The position numbers were made by a program, and so were the translations under genes. From Novosphingobium sp. MW5 (GTDB lineage: Bacteria; Pseudomonadota; Alphaproteobacteria; Sphingomonadales; Sphingomonadaceae): a DNA stretch of 64,000 nt. This document shows, piece after piece, positions 27,969-36,447 of the stretch. Positions within the stretch are counted from its first letter, which is position 1. Each line of letters starts with the position of its first letter. Location of the stretch: NCBI GenBank assembly GCA_025938935.1, contig JAPCWB010000001.1, positions 3,445,001-3,509,000 on the forward strand. The letters run 5' to 3'. Under the pieces are notes generated by a model. That model saw nothing but the letters and a program-made list of their open reading frames with translations, was not told the DNA's origin and did no database searches.

Positions 27969-28751
27969 TTACTCCGCCGCCACGGCCTCCGGCGTGGGTT
28001 CGCGCAGCGGGCGCTCCTTGATCTTCACGAAGTCGCTTTCGAAGCGCTTGTGCACCGTGCCGCACAGGCGGTCCCATACCGTGGTATAGCCGCCAAAGTT
28101 GGCGGTGAAGTACTTGTGATGGTGATCGTGGAACGTCGCTGAGATGAACCACTTGGTTGCCCAGGTCTTGTTCCACCACTTGGGCAGGAACTCGTAACCC
28201 GAATGGACCCACAGCCCCATGATCACGTTGGTCGGCACGATCAGCGCCATCGACGCGCTGTGCACGTCGACCACGGTGACAAAGATGATCATCCAGCCGC
28301 CGTTGATCAGCGATTCAAAGGGATGGACCGAAAAGGTCGTGATCAGGTTCGGCGAGGTCGACTTGTGGTGCAGCTTGTGGATCCACGAGTAATAGGGCTC
28401 GTTGTGCATCCAGCGGTGCAGCCAGTAGAACCAGGTGTCGAACGTGATGAAGTAGGCCGCAAATTCCAGCAGGATCACCCACCAGGCCGCCGGTTCGTTC
28501 TTGAACGTGATCCATTCGTGGGCGACGAGCCATTTCTGGAGGTTGCCCATCACGATCGCGCCGAAGGCGAAGGTGATGACCATCATCACCGCCTCGAAGC
28601 GGAACTGCTTCCACTTGAAGCCGCGCGGCTGGCACTTACGCGCCTTGAGATAGCCTGAAGCAATGCCGGCGACGATGGCGAGGCCGACGATGGCCACCGT
28701 CACCACGTACCAGAGGTTGAGCGCCGTTTCGCCCGTCAGTAGTCCACGCAT
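27969..28751 (-). CDS. Sterol desaturase/fatty acid hydroxylase family protein
   Basis: About 260 residues from ATG 28751 (MRGLLTGETALNLWY). Four to five transmembrane segments and the histidine clusters of the membrane di-iron family: HRWMHNEP, HKLHHKS and HDHHHKYF. This family uses two irons and O2 to hydroxylate or desaturate lipids, such as carotenoids, hopanoids or fatty acids; the substrate is not determinable. It faces the molybdenum enzyme tail to tail, 6 bases apart. Confidence 0.88.
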   Translation of the reverse strand: MRGLLTGETALNLWYVVTVAIVGLAIVAGIASGYLKARKCQPRGFKWKQFRFEAVMMVITFAFGAIVMGNLQKWLVAHEWITFKNEPAAWWVILLEFAAYFITFDTWFYWLHRWMHNEPYYSWIHKLHHKSTSPNLITTFSVHPFESLINGGWMIIFVTVVDVHSASMALIVPTNVIMGLWVHSGYEFLPKWWNKTWATKWFISATFHDHHHKYFTANFGGYTTVWDRLCGTVHKRFESDFVKIKERPLREPTPEAVAAE

Positions 28752-28878
28752 CGCCAATCTCGTTCAAGAGTTGAATTACCTGCGCGGCGAAATGCGGGAT
28801 TATGCCTTCAAAGTCCAGCCACTCGCCGCCGCGCGGGCAATCGTCCGCCGCGGCGATGAAGTTGTGAGCAATACTATA

Positions 28879-29670
28879 TCAGAATGGCAGCCACTTCGAC
28901 TTCTTGGACAGCTTCATGTAGCCCGCGTTGATACCGAGGCGCAGCCCGACGCCGGTGCGCACCGGGATCAGCACCACGTCGCCGCGCCGCAGGTAGCTGA
29001 CGTGGAAACCACCGACGAGATAGGCCTGGCCCTCGCCCTGCCCGAAGCGATGGTAAAGGTCGTCGGTGTTGTAGAGGTTATAGACCAGCACGAAGGTATT
29101 ACCGGCATTGGCACCGGCATCGAGCCCGATCGAAGGCCCGGTCCAATAGACCGGCTTCTGCCCTTCGACCTTGTGATAAAGCGTTCCCGACCCATAGCGC
29201 AGGCCGACGATGATCGCGCCGCCGCCTTCGCGCCCGACGATGTAACCGTTAGGCTCGCCCTGCTTCTTGAGGATGTCCTTGATTACTCCGGCCAGGCCCT
29301 TGGCCCCCTTGCCGAACACGCCCTCTGCCGCGCCGATCAGGTCGTTTTCCTGATAAGTGCCGGTCTTTGCCGCCGGGTTTTGCGCGTTTGTCGCCGCGCT
29401 CTCCGCACTGGCATTTGCATAGCCGGGCGAAGCCGTCGGGTCCTGCTGCGCTACCGGAGCGGCTGTCATCGTGGGAGCCGGAACGGGCGTTGCGGGCGTC
29501 GGATTGGGCGTCACCTTCTGCTGCGACAGCGGGATCAGGTCTCCATCGATCGCCTTGTCGGGATCGACCGACTTGACCTGCGCCGATGCCGAGATGCCGG
29601 ACAGCATCATGGCGCTGCCCGCCAGCGCGCCCAGCATCATTTTCCCGAGCTTGCGAAGTCCCTGATCCAT
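28879..29670 (-). CDS. DUF1134 periplasmic protein (EipA-like)
   Basis: About 263 residues from ATG 29670 (MDQGLRKLGKMMLGALAGSA), with a signal peptide cleaved near ASA|QV. A low-complexity proline/alanine region precedes the DUF1134 domain: LIGAAEGVFGKGAKGLAGVIKDIL...GYIVGREGGGAIIVGLRYGSGTLYHK...WTGPSIGLDAGANA. The Brucella member, EipA, is a periplasmic beta-barrel-like protein needed for envelope integrity. A similar role here is inferred from family. Confidence 0.85.
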   Translation of the reverse strand: MDQGLRKLGKMMLGALAGSAMMLSGISASAQVKSVDPDKAIDGDLIPLSQQKVTPNPTPATPVPAPTMTAAPVAQQDPTASPGYANASAESAATNAQNPAAKTGTYQENDLIGAAEGVFGKGAKGLAGVIKDILKKQGEPNGYIVGREGGGAIIVGLRYGSGTLYHKVEGQKPVYWTGPSIGLDAGANAGNTFVLVYNLYNTDDLYHRFGQGEGQAYLVGGFHVSYLRRGDVVLIPVRTGVGLRLGINAGYMKLSKKSKWLPF

Positions 29671-29927
29671 CCCGTTGTTTCCCACTTCCGCAGCCGAACG
29701 CCTGAGGGCGCACGCTTCCGCGTCGAGACAGAATCGATGGCCGCGCCCGCGGCAACGAGGCGGCGATGAGTCGAGTCGCTTTTGCGATGGACCGAGTCCC
29801 CCGCTCCCGCAAACGCCCCGGGATCCGGCGAAAAACGAGGCATGCGAATTCTTGTCACCCGCTTCCCATTTCGATCTTGCCGCCCCCCGCCCCCCTCGCT
29901 ATAGGCCGCCCTTCGCCGCTGCGATCC

Positions 29928-30020
29928 GGAGACGTGGGTGAGTGGCTGAAACCAACGGTTTGCTAAACCGTCGTACTGGTAAATCCGGTACCGAGGGTTC
30001 GAATCCCTCCGTCTCCGCCA
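29928..30020 (+). tRNA. tRNA-Ser (anticodon GCU)
   Basis: The acceptor stem GGAGACG (29928-29934) pairs with CGTCTCC (30010-30016) and is followed by G and an encoded CCA. The anticodon stem ACGGT/ACCGT encloses TTGCTAA, giving anticodon GCU. A long variable arm (CGTACTGG...CCGGTACCG) and the T arm GGTTCGAATCC are as in serine tRNAs. It is the likely left neighbour of an integrative element beginning about 30.2 kb. Confidence 0.97.
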
Positions 30021-30421
30021 GCGACCCCCAGCACCAGTCTCTGTGAACAGGGTCTCCGCGCAATGCCGCGGTGTGCGCGGGCTTGCGCGGCCCAAACCGG
30101 ATCAGCGCGCGGTTGTTGCCGCCGTCTCTAGCCCCTTCTTCGGCCCAGCGCGATGCCCGTCTCCGCACGGATCGTAATCAGTCCAGTTTCCCTGCTTTTT
30201 GGCATTAACAGGGAAAAACATAAATTTCGACGGTCAAAACAGGGCATTTGAGGGCAGGATGGCCATCGCAGCTCGCTGCGGGCCGCAGATTTCAGCCACT
30301 TTCGAGCTTCAAAACAGCCTTCCCTGTTAAATGCCATAACAGGGGCTCTAAATGGCAGAACAGGGCCTGTTATTGCGCATAACAGGCCCTGTTCGGTGCA
30401 ATAACAGGCAGAATCGCCTGT
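30021..30421. other. Intergenic region with TAACAGG repeat cluster between tRNA-Ser and recombinase gene
   Basis: No convincing gene is present in these 401 bases; the small open frames on the minus strand cross the tRNA or the repeats. The distal part (about 30180-30420) holds the TAACAGG/CCTGTTA repeat set described separately. The proximal part (30021-30170) is ordinary GC-rich sequence with no recognisable signal. Confidence 0.7.
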
Positions 30422-30425
30422 TCAG
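30204..30425. repeat. Cluster of inverted TAACAGG/CCTGTTA repeats at element end
   Basis: At least eight copies of (T)AACAGG or its complement occur in about 220 bases: near 30205, 30236, 30322, 30337, 30359, 30379, 30401 and 30417. Two form clear hairpins: CCCTGTTA-aatgcca-TAACAGGG (30322-30344) and a 15-bp perfect inverted repeat, arms 30359-30373 and 30379-30393, around TGCGC. They sit immediately 3' of the recombinase gene and may be recombinase binding sites, an attachment site or a transcription terminator for the element. Confidence 0.75.
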
Positions 30426-31984
30426 CCGTGCCAGCGCAGCGTGGTGCGCTGGTCATCCCATCCGGGCGGAATGTCCGCCTTGATCAGTGCCTCGAGATTG
30501 ACATGTCGGGGCTGGCGCCCGGCGAGGATGTCGGCCTGGATTGCGGGAGCAAGAAACGCCAGCCGAACAAGGCGCCGCTCGTATCCCGAGGTGGGCGAGG
30601 CATGGAGGACCGGCCTGCCGCCTCCATCACATTCCAGCATCCGGTGCGCCTTGCGCAGCGCGGCGATGAGCACTGGATCGGGCTGGACGTCCAGCCTCGC
30701 ACCGCTCGCGATCGTCCTCGCACCGCGGCGGGAGGAGAAAGTGACGGGCAGAATGAGTAGGCTGGTAGCGCGGTCCAGTGGGACGACTTCTTCGCCCTCC
30801 AGACATTGAGAAACTGCTTCGCGACCGAACTTTGATGGAATCGCCAATTCGATCCGGTCGTGCCGCAACGTGACCTTGTTCACTTGCCCGAAGGGATGAC
30901 CCGAGGTCGGCAAGAGTCTGCCCAACGCCTGTGCCAGGATCTTCTCGAGCGCGACCGCCGACACGCGCGAGGTATTGTCCTTGGTTGTGCCACCGCCCTG
31001 CTGCAGCGCTGCTGACACGTAATAGCGGTAGACCCGCCCGGAGCGGCCGCGCGAGAACGACGGCGTCATCGGCTGATCGGCTGAATCGAACAGCCGCCCG
31101 GTGAGCAGGGCCTTGGCGACCCGGCTCTCGGCCTTGTTGCCGTGCCGGCGCTTCTGCAGATCAAGCCGTGTCTGCACGGCCGCGAACAGGTCTTCGTCAA
31201 TGATCGCCTCGTGCTGTCCTTCGTGGACCAGCGCGCCGTGAGTGATCTTGCCGAGGTAGGTTCGATTGCGCAGCAAGTGGAACAGCGCCCCGCGACTGAA
31301 CGGCAGGCCACCGAGTTCCTTACCGGCCACTGTCACTCGTCGCTTCGAGACGATACCCTGGTCCTGCAGCACCTCGACAAGCCGGTGCACCGAGCCAAGT
31401 TCAAGGTACCGCGTGAACATGCATCGCACGGTTGCTGCCTCGGTCTCGTTCACGCGCAGCACGTGGGTGCCGGGCAGCGGCGCATCGTAGCCCAGTGGCA
31501 GGGTACCCCCCATCCACATGCCCTTGGCCTTGGAGGCAGCGATCTTGTCGCGGATGCGCTCGCCGGTGACCTCGCGCTCGAACTGGGCAAACGAGAGCAG
31601 GACATTGAGTGTCAGCCGGCCCATCGACGAAGTGGTGTTGAACGCCTGCGTCACCGAGACGAAGCTGACTTCATTCGCATCGAACTGTTCGACGATGCGG
31701 GCGAAGTCGGCAAGGCTGCGGGTCAGCCGGTCGATCTTGTAGACCACCACGACATCGATCAGCCCTGAATCGATATCGGCAAGCAGGCGCCTCAGGCCAG
31801 GCCGTTCCATGGTACCGCCGGAGAACCCGCCATCGTCATAGCGGGTTGCCGATGCCCGCCAGCCTTCACTGGCCTGGCTCTTCACATAGGCTTCTCCCGC
31901 CTCGCGCTGGGCATCGAGGCTGTTGAACTCCTGCTCGAGCCCTTCGTCCGAACTCTTGCGGGTATAGATGGCGCAGCGCTTCAT
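30422..31984 (-). CDS. Large serine recombinase (resolvase/integrase)
   Basis: A 520-residue recombinase. The N-terminal catalytic domain has YTRKSSDEGLEQ (nucleophile Ser 11 in Y-x-R-x-S), DVVVVYKIDRLTRSLADFARIV, and LTLNVLLSFAQFEREVTGERIRDK. The recombinase domain LPLGYD...RLVEVLQDQGIVSKR and a zinc-ribbon-like/C-terminal region follow. Such proteins integrate and excise DNA between short att sites. It starts an operon with the DUF2924 and DUF3489 genes (their coding frames overlap by 4 bp). Its position beside tRNA-Ser and the repeat cluster marks an integrative element. Confidence 0.93.
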   Translation of the reverse strand: MKRCAIYTRKSSDEGLEQEFNSLDAQREAGEAYVKSQASEGWRASATRYDDGGFSGGTMERPGLRRLLADIDSGLIDVVVVYKIDRLTRSLADFARIVEQFDANEVSFVSVTQAFNTTSSMGRLTLNVLLSFAQFEREVTGERIRDKIAASKAKGMWMGGTLPLGYDAPLPGTHVLRVNETEAATVRCMFTRYLELGSVHRLVEVLQDQGIVSKRRVTVAGKELGGLPFSRGALFHLLRNRTYLGKITHGALVHEGQHEAIIDEDLFAAVQTRLDLQKRRHGNKAESRVAKALLTGRLFDSADQPMTPSFSRGRSGRVYRYYVSAALQQGGGTTKDNTSRVSAVALEKILAQALGRLLPTSGHPFGQVNKVTLRHDRIELAIPSKFGREAVSQCLEGEEVVPLDRATSLLILPVTFSSRRGARTIASGARLDVQPDPVLIAALRKAHRMLECDGGGRPVLHASPTSGYERRLVRLAFLAPAIQADILAGRQPRHVNLEALIKADIPPGWDDQRTTLRWHG

Positions 31985-32391
31985 GGTGCCTCGCGAAGGC
32001 CAAAGAATCGAGGGCCGTTCCAGCGGCTTCCGGCAATCGCCGTCGCAGCCGCTGACAGGCTGCGATAAGTGCGTCCTTCCCAGCGGAACCCGTCTGCCTC
32101 AACTATTACTTCGTGGGTGCGCCCTTGCCATTGCCGCGTGAGCCGGGCGCCGACCCCAAGCTCCAGCCCCTCGGCCTTGATGCGTCCCTTCTTCGCCAGA
32201 GCGCGGCGCGTATCGCTATCGAGCCCACCGTGCGTATCGGCCTGCAACCGCCATGCCAGCATCAGCCGCAAGATGGTGACCGAGCGCAGCGCCGGGGGCG
32301 CGCCGTAATGGCGCGCCCACTCTGTTCTGAGGCCATCGAGATCTAGGCCCTCAACCTCTCGGACCAGATTTGCAACCTGCGCCCCGCTCAT
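31981..32391 (-). CDS. DUF2924 domain protein
   Basis: A 136-residue protein: LDLDGLRTEWARHYGAPPALRSVTILRLMLAWRLQ at the N-terminus and RLTRQWQGRTHEVIVEADGFRWEGRTYRSLSAAATAIAGSRWNGPRFFGL, the DUF2924 core. Members are usually encoded just upstream of a serine recombinase and may be accessory DNA-binding factors; this is inferred from context. It overlaps both neighbours by 4 bp, in the order DUF3489, DUF2924, recombinase. Confidence 0.85.
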   Translation of the reverse strand: MSGAQVANLVREVEGLDLDGLRTEWARHYGAPPALRSVTILRLMLAWRLQADTHGGLDSDTRRALAKKGRIKAEGLELGVGARLTRQWQGRTHEVIVEADGFRWEGRTYRSLSAAATAIAGSRWNGPRFFGLREAP

Positions 32392-32702
32392 GCCGCGCTC
32401 GCGCGGTAGCGGCGGGTGCCGCCGGCCTTGTCCGAGGTGATCACCAGACCGCGCTTCTTGAGCGCGCCCGCCATCGCGCCTCGGACCGAGTGCTGCTGCC
32501 AGCCGGTCGCGGCCATGATCTCGGCAATGCTGGCGCCGGTGCTCGCGCGCAGCAGCGCCTCGACCTGGTCGAGCTTCGATGGCGTCTTCGTGGAAGTCTT
32601 GGCGGGCTGCTCAGGCTGCGGATCAAAGCTCGCGCCGCTCTGCGGCTCGCGGGCCATGCGGCGCGGCTTCTTCGCAGGCGCCGGGTTGGTGGTGTTAGTC
32701 AT
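32388..32702 (-). CDS. DUF3489 domain protein (winged-helix-like)
   Basis: A 104-residue protein with a basic N-terminus and a DUF3489 helix-turn-helix-like domain, SKLDQVEALLRASTGASIAEIMAATGWQQHSVRGAMAGALKKRGL. It is probably a DNA-binding regulator of the element, made first in the transcript that also carries DUF2924 and the recombinase. It is divergent from the methyltransferase gene. Confidence 0.85.
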   Translation of the reverse strand: MTNTTNPAPAKKPRRMAREPQSGASFDPQPEQPAKTSTKTPSKLDQVEALLRASTGASIAEIMAATGWQQHSVRGAMAGALKKRGLVITSDKAGGTRRYRASAA

Positions 32703-32887
32703 CGCGGTTCTCCGGTGCGGCGCGGGACTATCCCGGCCGCTACCGCCACGAGCCCGGCTGGCCGGGCACGACGACCAATGCTCGGCTTTGCCCGGCAGTC
32801 CAGTGCAATCTGGGCGCGGCCGGCGTCCCCGGAATTATCCCCAACTTGCGTATGGCCAGCTCTGGACAAAAAGAGAACGTTCTGCAT
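32703..32887. promoter_or_regulatory. Divergent control region with AGAACGTTCT palindrome
   Basis: This region separates the recombinase operon from the methyltransferase operon. Near its right end is AGAACGTTCT (about 32875-32884), a perfect 10-bp palindrome overlapping the ribosome-binding zone of the methyltransferase, and a short ribosome-like AAGAGA. A self-regulatory site is possible. No other signal is recognised. Confidence 0.4.
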
Positions 32888-34198
32888 ATGTACGCAATGG
32901 CCGATTCGCCCCTCTCGGTAGCCCCGCCTGCCGATCGCCCGCTCGCCGTCGCCTATTGGCCGACCGCCAGCCTCGTGCCCGACCCTCGCAATGCGCGTAC
33001 GCATCCCAAGCGGCAGATCGACCAGATCGCCGCCTCGATCCGCGCGTTCGGGTTTACCAACCCGGTGCTCGCCGAGCCATCGGGCAAGGTGATCGCAGGC
33101 CACGGCCGCCTGCTCGCGGCAAAACAGCTGGGCCTTGCCGAAGTGCCGGTTATCGAGATCGCCGGGCTCAGCGATGCCCAGGTCCGCGCGCTCAGACTTG
33201 CCGACAACAAGATCGCTCTGGGTGCCAGCTGGGACGTCGAGATCCTGAAGCTCGAGCTTGCCGACCTGTCGCTGCCCGATATCGACATCGATCTAGGCCT
33301 CACCGGGTTCAGCTCGGGCGAGATCGACGTAATCCTGAAAGACAGCGAAGACCCAGACGACGAGGTCATTCCTGCCGTCCCGGAAAATCCTCGCACCATG
33401 CCCGGAGACATCTGGCAGCTCGGCGAGCACCGCATCGGCTGCGGTGACGGGCGGGAGATCGCGTTCCTGCGCGAAGTGATCGGTGAGGGCGCGATCGACG
33501 CGGCGTTCCTTGATCCGCCCTACAACGTGAAGATCAATGGCCATGCCAATGCCAAGGGGCGTCACCGCGAGTTTGCGATGGCCTCGGGCGAAATGACCAC
33601 CTCGGCGTTCCGCACTTTCCTCTCCGAGACGCTTGGCGCCTGCGCCCAGGTATCACGGCCCGGCGCGGTTCACTTCGTCTGCATGGACTGGCGGCACATG
33701 GATGACCTCAGCGCGGCTGCTACGCCGGTCTACGATACCCTGCTCAACATGTGCATGTGGAACAAGAGCAATGCCGGCATGGGATCGCTCTACCGGTCCA
33801 AGCATGAGATGGTGTTCGTCTACCGCGTGCCGGGAGCAACCCACACCAACACGGTCGAGCTTGGCATGCACGGACGCAACCGGACCAACGTCTGGGACTA
33901 TGCCTCGGTTAACTCGATGCGCGGCAGCCGCCGCGAGGATCTGGCGCTGCATCCGACGGTGAAACCGGTCGCCATGGTCGCCGACGCGATCTGCGATGTT
34001 ACCCGACAGGGTGAGCTTGTGCTCGACATCTTCCTCGGTTCGGGCACCAGCCTGATCGCGGCAGAGCGCGTCGGTCGTCGCTTCCGCGGGGTCGATATCG
34101 ACTCCGCCTATGTTGATGTCGCTATCACCCGCTGGGAGCAGCTCACCGGCAAACAGGCGGTTCTCGCGCACCGTGAGGCTGCGGAGGCTGCCGAATGA
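32888..34198 (+). CDS. ParB-domain DNA methyltransferase (N4/N6-type)
   Basis: About 436 residues from ATG 32888 (upstream in-frame starts exist at 32846 and 32852). A ParB/Srx-like N-terminal domain has NARTHPKRQIDQIAASIRAFGFTNPVLAE and AGHGRLLAAKQLG. The methyltransferase domain follows: catalytic DPPYNVK in AAFLDPPYNV, TVKPVAM, and the SAM motif DIFLGSGTSLIAAERVGRRFRG; the order (DPPY before FxGxG) is the beta class. It would methylate DNA, possibly to protect the element or host. The stop overlaps the first DUF5681 start by 4 bp. Confidence 0.92.
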   Translation: MYAMADSPLSVAPPADRPLAVAYWPTASLVPDPRNARTHPKRQIDQIAASIRAFGFTNPVLAEPSGKVIAGHGRLLAAKQLGLAEVPVIEIAGLSDAQVRALRLADNKIALGASWDVEILKLELADLSLPDIDIDLGLTGFSSGEIDVILKDSEDPDDEVIPAVPENPRTMPGDIWQLGEHRIGCGDGREIAFLREVIGEGAIDAAFLDPPYNVKINGHANAKGRHREFAMASGEMTTSAFRTFLSETLGACAQVSRPGAVHFVCMDWRHMDDLSAAATPVYDTLLNMCMWNKSNAGMGSLYRSKHEMVFVYRVPGATHTNTVELGMHGRNRTNVWDYASVNSMRGSRREDLALHPTVKPVAMVADAICDVTRQGELVLDIFLGSGTSLIAAERVGRRFRGVDIDSAYVDVAITRWEQLTGKQAVLAHREAAEAAE

Positions 34199-34734
34199 GC
34201 AGCACGGCATCGACACGGTTCGCCAAGGGCCAGTCGGGCAATCCGAAAGGCCGACCCAAGAAGCGCCGGCCCGACGTATCTGCGTTCGACATCATCTTCG
34301 ACAAGACGCTGACCGTCACCCAGAACGGCGTGGAACGCGAGCTCACGGTCGACGAGGCGCTTCAGCTCCAGACCTATCAGGCCGCGCTCAAGGGCAGCCG
34401 TATGTCGGTGCGCGCAGTGCTCAAGATGATCGAGAAGCGGGAGCTGGCCCTCGCCAAGCTTAATCCTGCGCCAAGTGCCCCGGTCAAACTTGAGTATGAG
34501 CATGACAGCGACAATGCCGACGAGGCCTTGCTTCTGCTCGGTATCGCCGAATTCCTTCCGACGCCCGATGGAGCACCCTCTAACTACAGGCAGTTCAGGC
34601 TCGCAACTTGGGCCGCCCAGTTCGGCATCAGCCGGGCGGGGCGACGCCCGCTGTCTGACAAGGACCGCGAGGACATCAAGCGTTTTACGCTTAATCCTGA
34701 CAAGCTGCGCTGGCCGCGCCGGAGGGGCGCATGA
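34195..34734 (+). CDS. DUF5681 domain protein 1
   Basis: A 179-residue protein with the DUF5681 motif STRFAKGQSGNPKGRPKKRR at the N-terminus, a basic DNA-binding-like signature. The middle part KTLTVTQNGVERELTVDEALQLQTYQAALKGSRMS is the family's second block. The family often accompanies phage or element methyltransferases; function is unknown. It overlaps both the methyltransferase and the next DUF5681 gene. Confidence 0.85.
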   Translation: MSSTASTRFAKGQSGNPKGRPKKRRPDVSAFDIIFDKTLTVTQNGVERELTVDEALQLQTYQAALKGSRMSVRAVLKMIEKRELALAKLNPAPSAPVKLEYEHDSDNADEALLLLGIAEFLPTPDGAPSNYRQFRLATWAAQFGISRAGRRPLSDKDREDIKRFTLNPDKLRWPRRRGA

Positions 34735-35297
34735 GCGAGAGCGAAAGCACCGATGTGTCGACGGGCGCGGGCTACAAGCGGCCGCCGGCTGCATCGCGGT
34801 TCGCCAAGGGTCGGTCCGGGAACCCCAAGGGCCGGCCGCGCGGGCGTCACCGGGAGGTTCCGTACCACTCGGTGCTGGGACAGATGGTCACCGTGCGCGA
34901 GGATGGCCGCGAGCGGCGCGTGACGGCTGCCGAGGCGTTTCTGCTGCAGCTTACCCGGAAGGGGTTGATGGGCGACAGCGCCGCTGCGCGAGCTTCGCTG
35001 GCTGCGATCGAAGCGGCGCGGGCGGGACGCGCGGAACATGCTGCGCCGACAATCATGCGGGTCGTGTTCGTCGGGTTCGGCATTGGTTGCATCCTTCGGA
35101 CCCTGGGACTCGCGGTGAAGCGATATCCGCTCGATGAGCAGCGCGTGCACTGGCTGCTCGAGCCAGGAATCGTCCAGGCTGCGCTTGATCGGTTCGGGGT
35201 TCGCCGGCTGAGCCCGGATGAGCAGCGCGAAGTGTGGAAAGTGACCCGCGCGCCAGAGAAAGTACAATGGCCTGAATGGTGGTCAGAGCGGGGTTGA
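34731..35297 (+). CDS. DUF5681 domain protein 2
   Basis: A 188-residue paralogue of the preceding gene: ASRFAKGRSGNPKGRPRGRHREVP, then QMVTVREDGRERRVTAAEAFLLQLTRKGLMGDSAAAR. The C-terminal half is divergent (VQWPEWWSERG at the end). It overlaps the first DUF5681 gene by 4 bp and is the last gene recognisable in the element. No matching attachment repeat was seen beyond it. Confidence 0.85.
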   Translation: MSESESTDVSTGAGYKRPPAASRFAKGRSGNPKGRPRGRHREVPYHSVLGQMVTVREDGRERRVTAAEAFLLQLTRKGLMGDSAAARASLAAIEAARAGRAEHAAPTIMRVVFVGFGIGCILRTLGLAVKRYPLDEQRVHWLLEPGIVQAALDRFGVRRLSPDEQREVWKVTRAPEKVQWPEWWSERG

Positions 35298-35502
35298 CGT
35301 CCGCTTTTGCGGACAATCCGGAATGGCAGCTTATGTCACCAGGCAACAAGAACCGGCCATTTACCGATAGGTAGCAAAAAATAGGCTTCCTCTAGCAGGC
35401 GCTGAAAGCAAATTTCCGGCCCGACAAAGTAAGGCAACTCACCTGACAAGGTAGTCAAATTCCAAATACTTGAATAACTGAGCGGTGTGGTTGATGCCAC
35501 GA

Positions 35503-36447
35503 CTACGCCCGCACCACGCAGCGAAATCCCACATGGCACGTCGAGGTGTCCGTAGGCTGCGGATAGCGTGCTGCAGGGCGATAGCGGCGGCAATAGTCTT
35601 CGGCGCAGAGGTGCGACCCTCCCTTGAGGACCTTGCGGGGAATACGGACCGGTTCCCGCTTGTCGAACGATCCGCCGCGTGTGCCACCGCGCGGGTTGGC
35701 GGGGATGCAGCAGGAGCCGGGGCGCTTCTTCTCGATCCGCGGCTGACCGTACCAGTCGTCCGTCCATTCCCAGACATTTCCGATCAGGTCGTAAAGGCCA
35801 TAACCGTTGGGGGGATAACTCCTGACCGGTGATGTGCGCAGAAAGCCGTCTTCCAGGCTATTGCCGTGGGGGAATGGCCCCTGCCAGTAATTGGCAAGCA
35901 TCCGGCCCTCGGGCGCAAGTTCGTTGCCCCAGGCATAGTCGGAACCATCAAGTCCGCCGCGCGCGGCAAATTCGTGTTCTGCTTCGGTCGGCAATGCCTT
36001 TCCGGCCCAGTGCGCATAGGCTTCGGCATCGGCGTGAGTCACATGGACCACTGGGTGATCCTCGATCCCGGTGGTCGAGGAACCCGGGCCGAGCGGCTGG
36101 CGCCAGTTGGCGCCGAGGCGGAATTGCCACCATGACACCTGGTCGAGTGCCGCCGGGAAGCCGGCCGGCTCGAACACCAGCGAGCCGGGGTGAGCGAGGG
36201 ACGGGTCCATGCCGGGGTATTGGCGGGGATCAGGCGCGTGCTCGGCAAACGTGACGTAGTCGGTCTCGGCGACGAACTGGGCAAAGTCGGCGTTGGTCAC
36301 CGGGGTTTCGTCGATCCAGAAGGCATCGACCCGCACCCGCCGGACGGGGGCTTCTTCGGGATAGAAATTGTCCGAACCCATGGCCATGGTGCCACCATCG
36401 AGCCGCACCATGGCTGGACCCGGTCTAGTCGAAGGTGATGGAGACAT
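35503..36447 (-). CDS. Formylglycine-generating enzyme (sulfatase activator)
   Basis: About 314 residues from ATG 36447 (MSPSPSTRPGPAMVRLDGG), which overlaps the sulfatase end by 23 bp. The FGE-sulfatase fold is clear: DGGTMAMGSDNFYPEEAPVRRVRVDAFWID, DHPVVHVTHADAEAYAHWAGKALPTEAEHEFAARGG and GLYDLIGNVWEWTDDWY. The active-site motif GGSHLCAEDYCRRYRPAAR carries two cysteines (about 281 and 286) as in copper-dependent aerobic FGE. It converts the sulfatase active-site cysteine to formylglycine. The substrates are probably the two sulfatases of this locus. Confidence 0.93.
   Translation of the reverse strand: MSPSPSTRPGPAMVRLDGGTMAMGSDNFYPEEAPVRRVRVDAFWIDETPVTNADFAQFVAETDYVTFAEHAPDPRQYPGMDPSLAHPGSLVFEPAGFPAALDQVSWWQFRLGANWRQPLGPGSSTTGIEDHPVVHVTHADAEAYAHWAGKALPTEAEHEFAARGGLDGSDYAWGNELAPEGRMLANYWQGPFPHGNSLEDGFLRTSPVRSYPPNGYGLYDLIGNVWEWTDDWYGQPRIEKKRPGSCCIPANPRGGTRGGSFDKREPVRIPRKVLKGGSHLCAEDYCRRYRPAARYPQPTDTSTCHVGFRCVVRA

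Noticed and set aside
30204-30425. CRISPR array
   Set aside because: The TAACAGG copies are short, unevenly spaced and in both orientations, with no spacers of constant size and no cas genes nearby.
30020-35500. A duplicated tRNA-Ser 3' end as right attachment site
   Set aside because: I looked for GGTTCGAATCC or CGTCTCCGCCA beyond 35 kb and saw no second copy, so the right boundary stays undefined.
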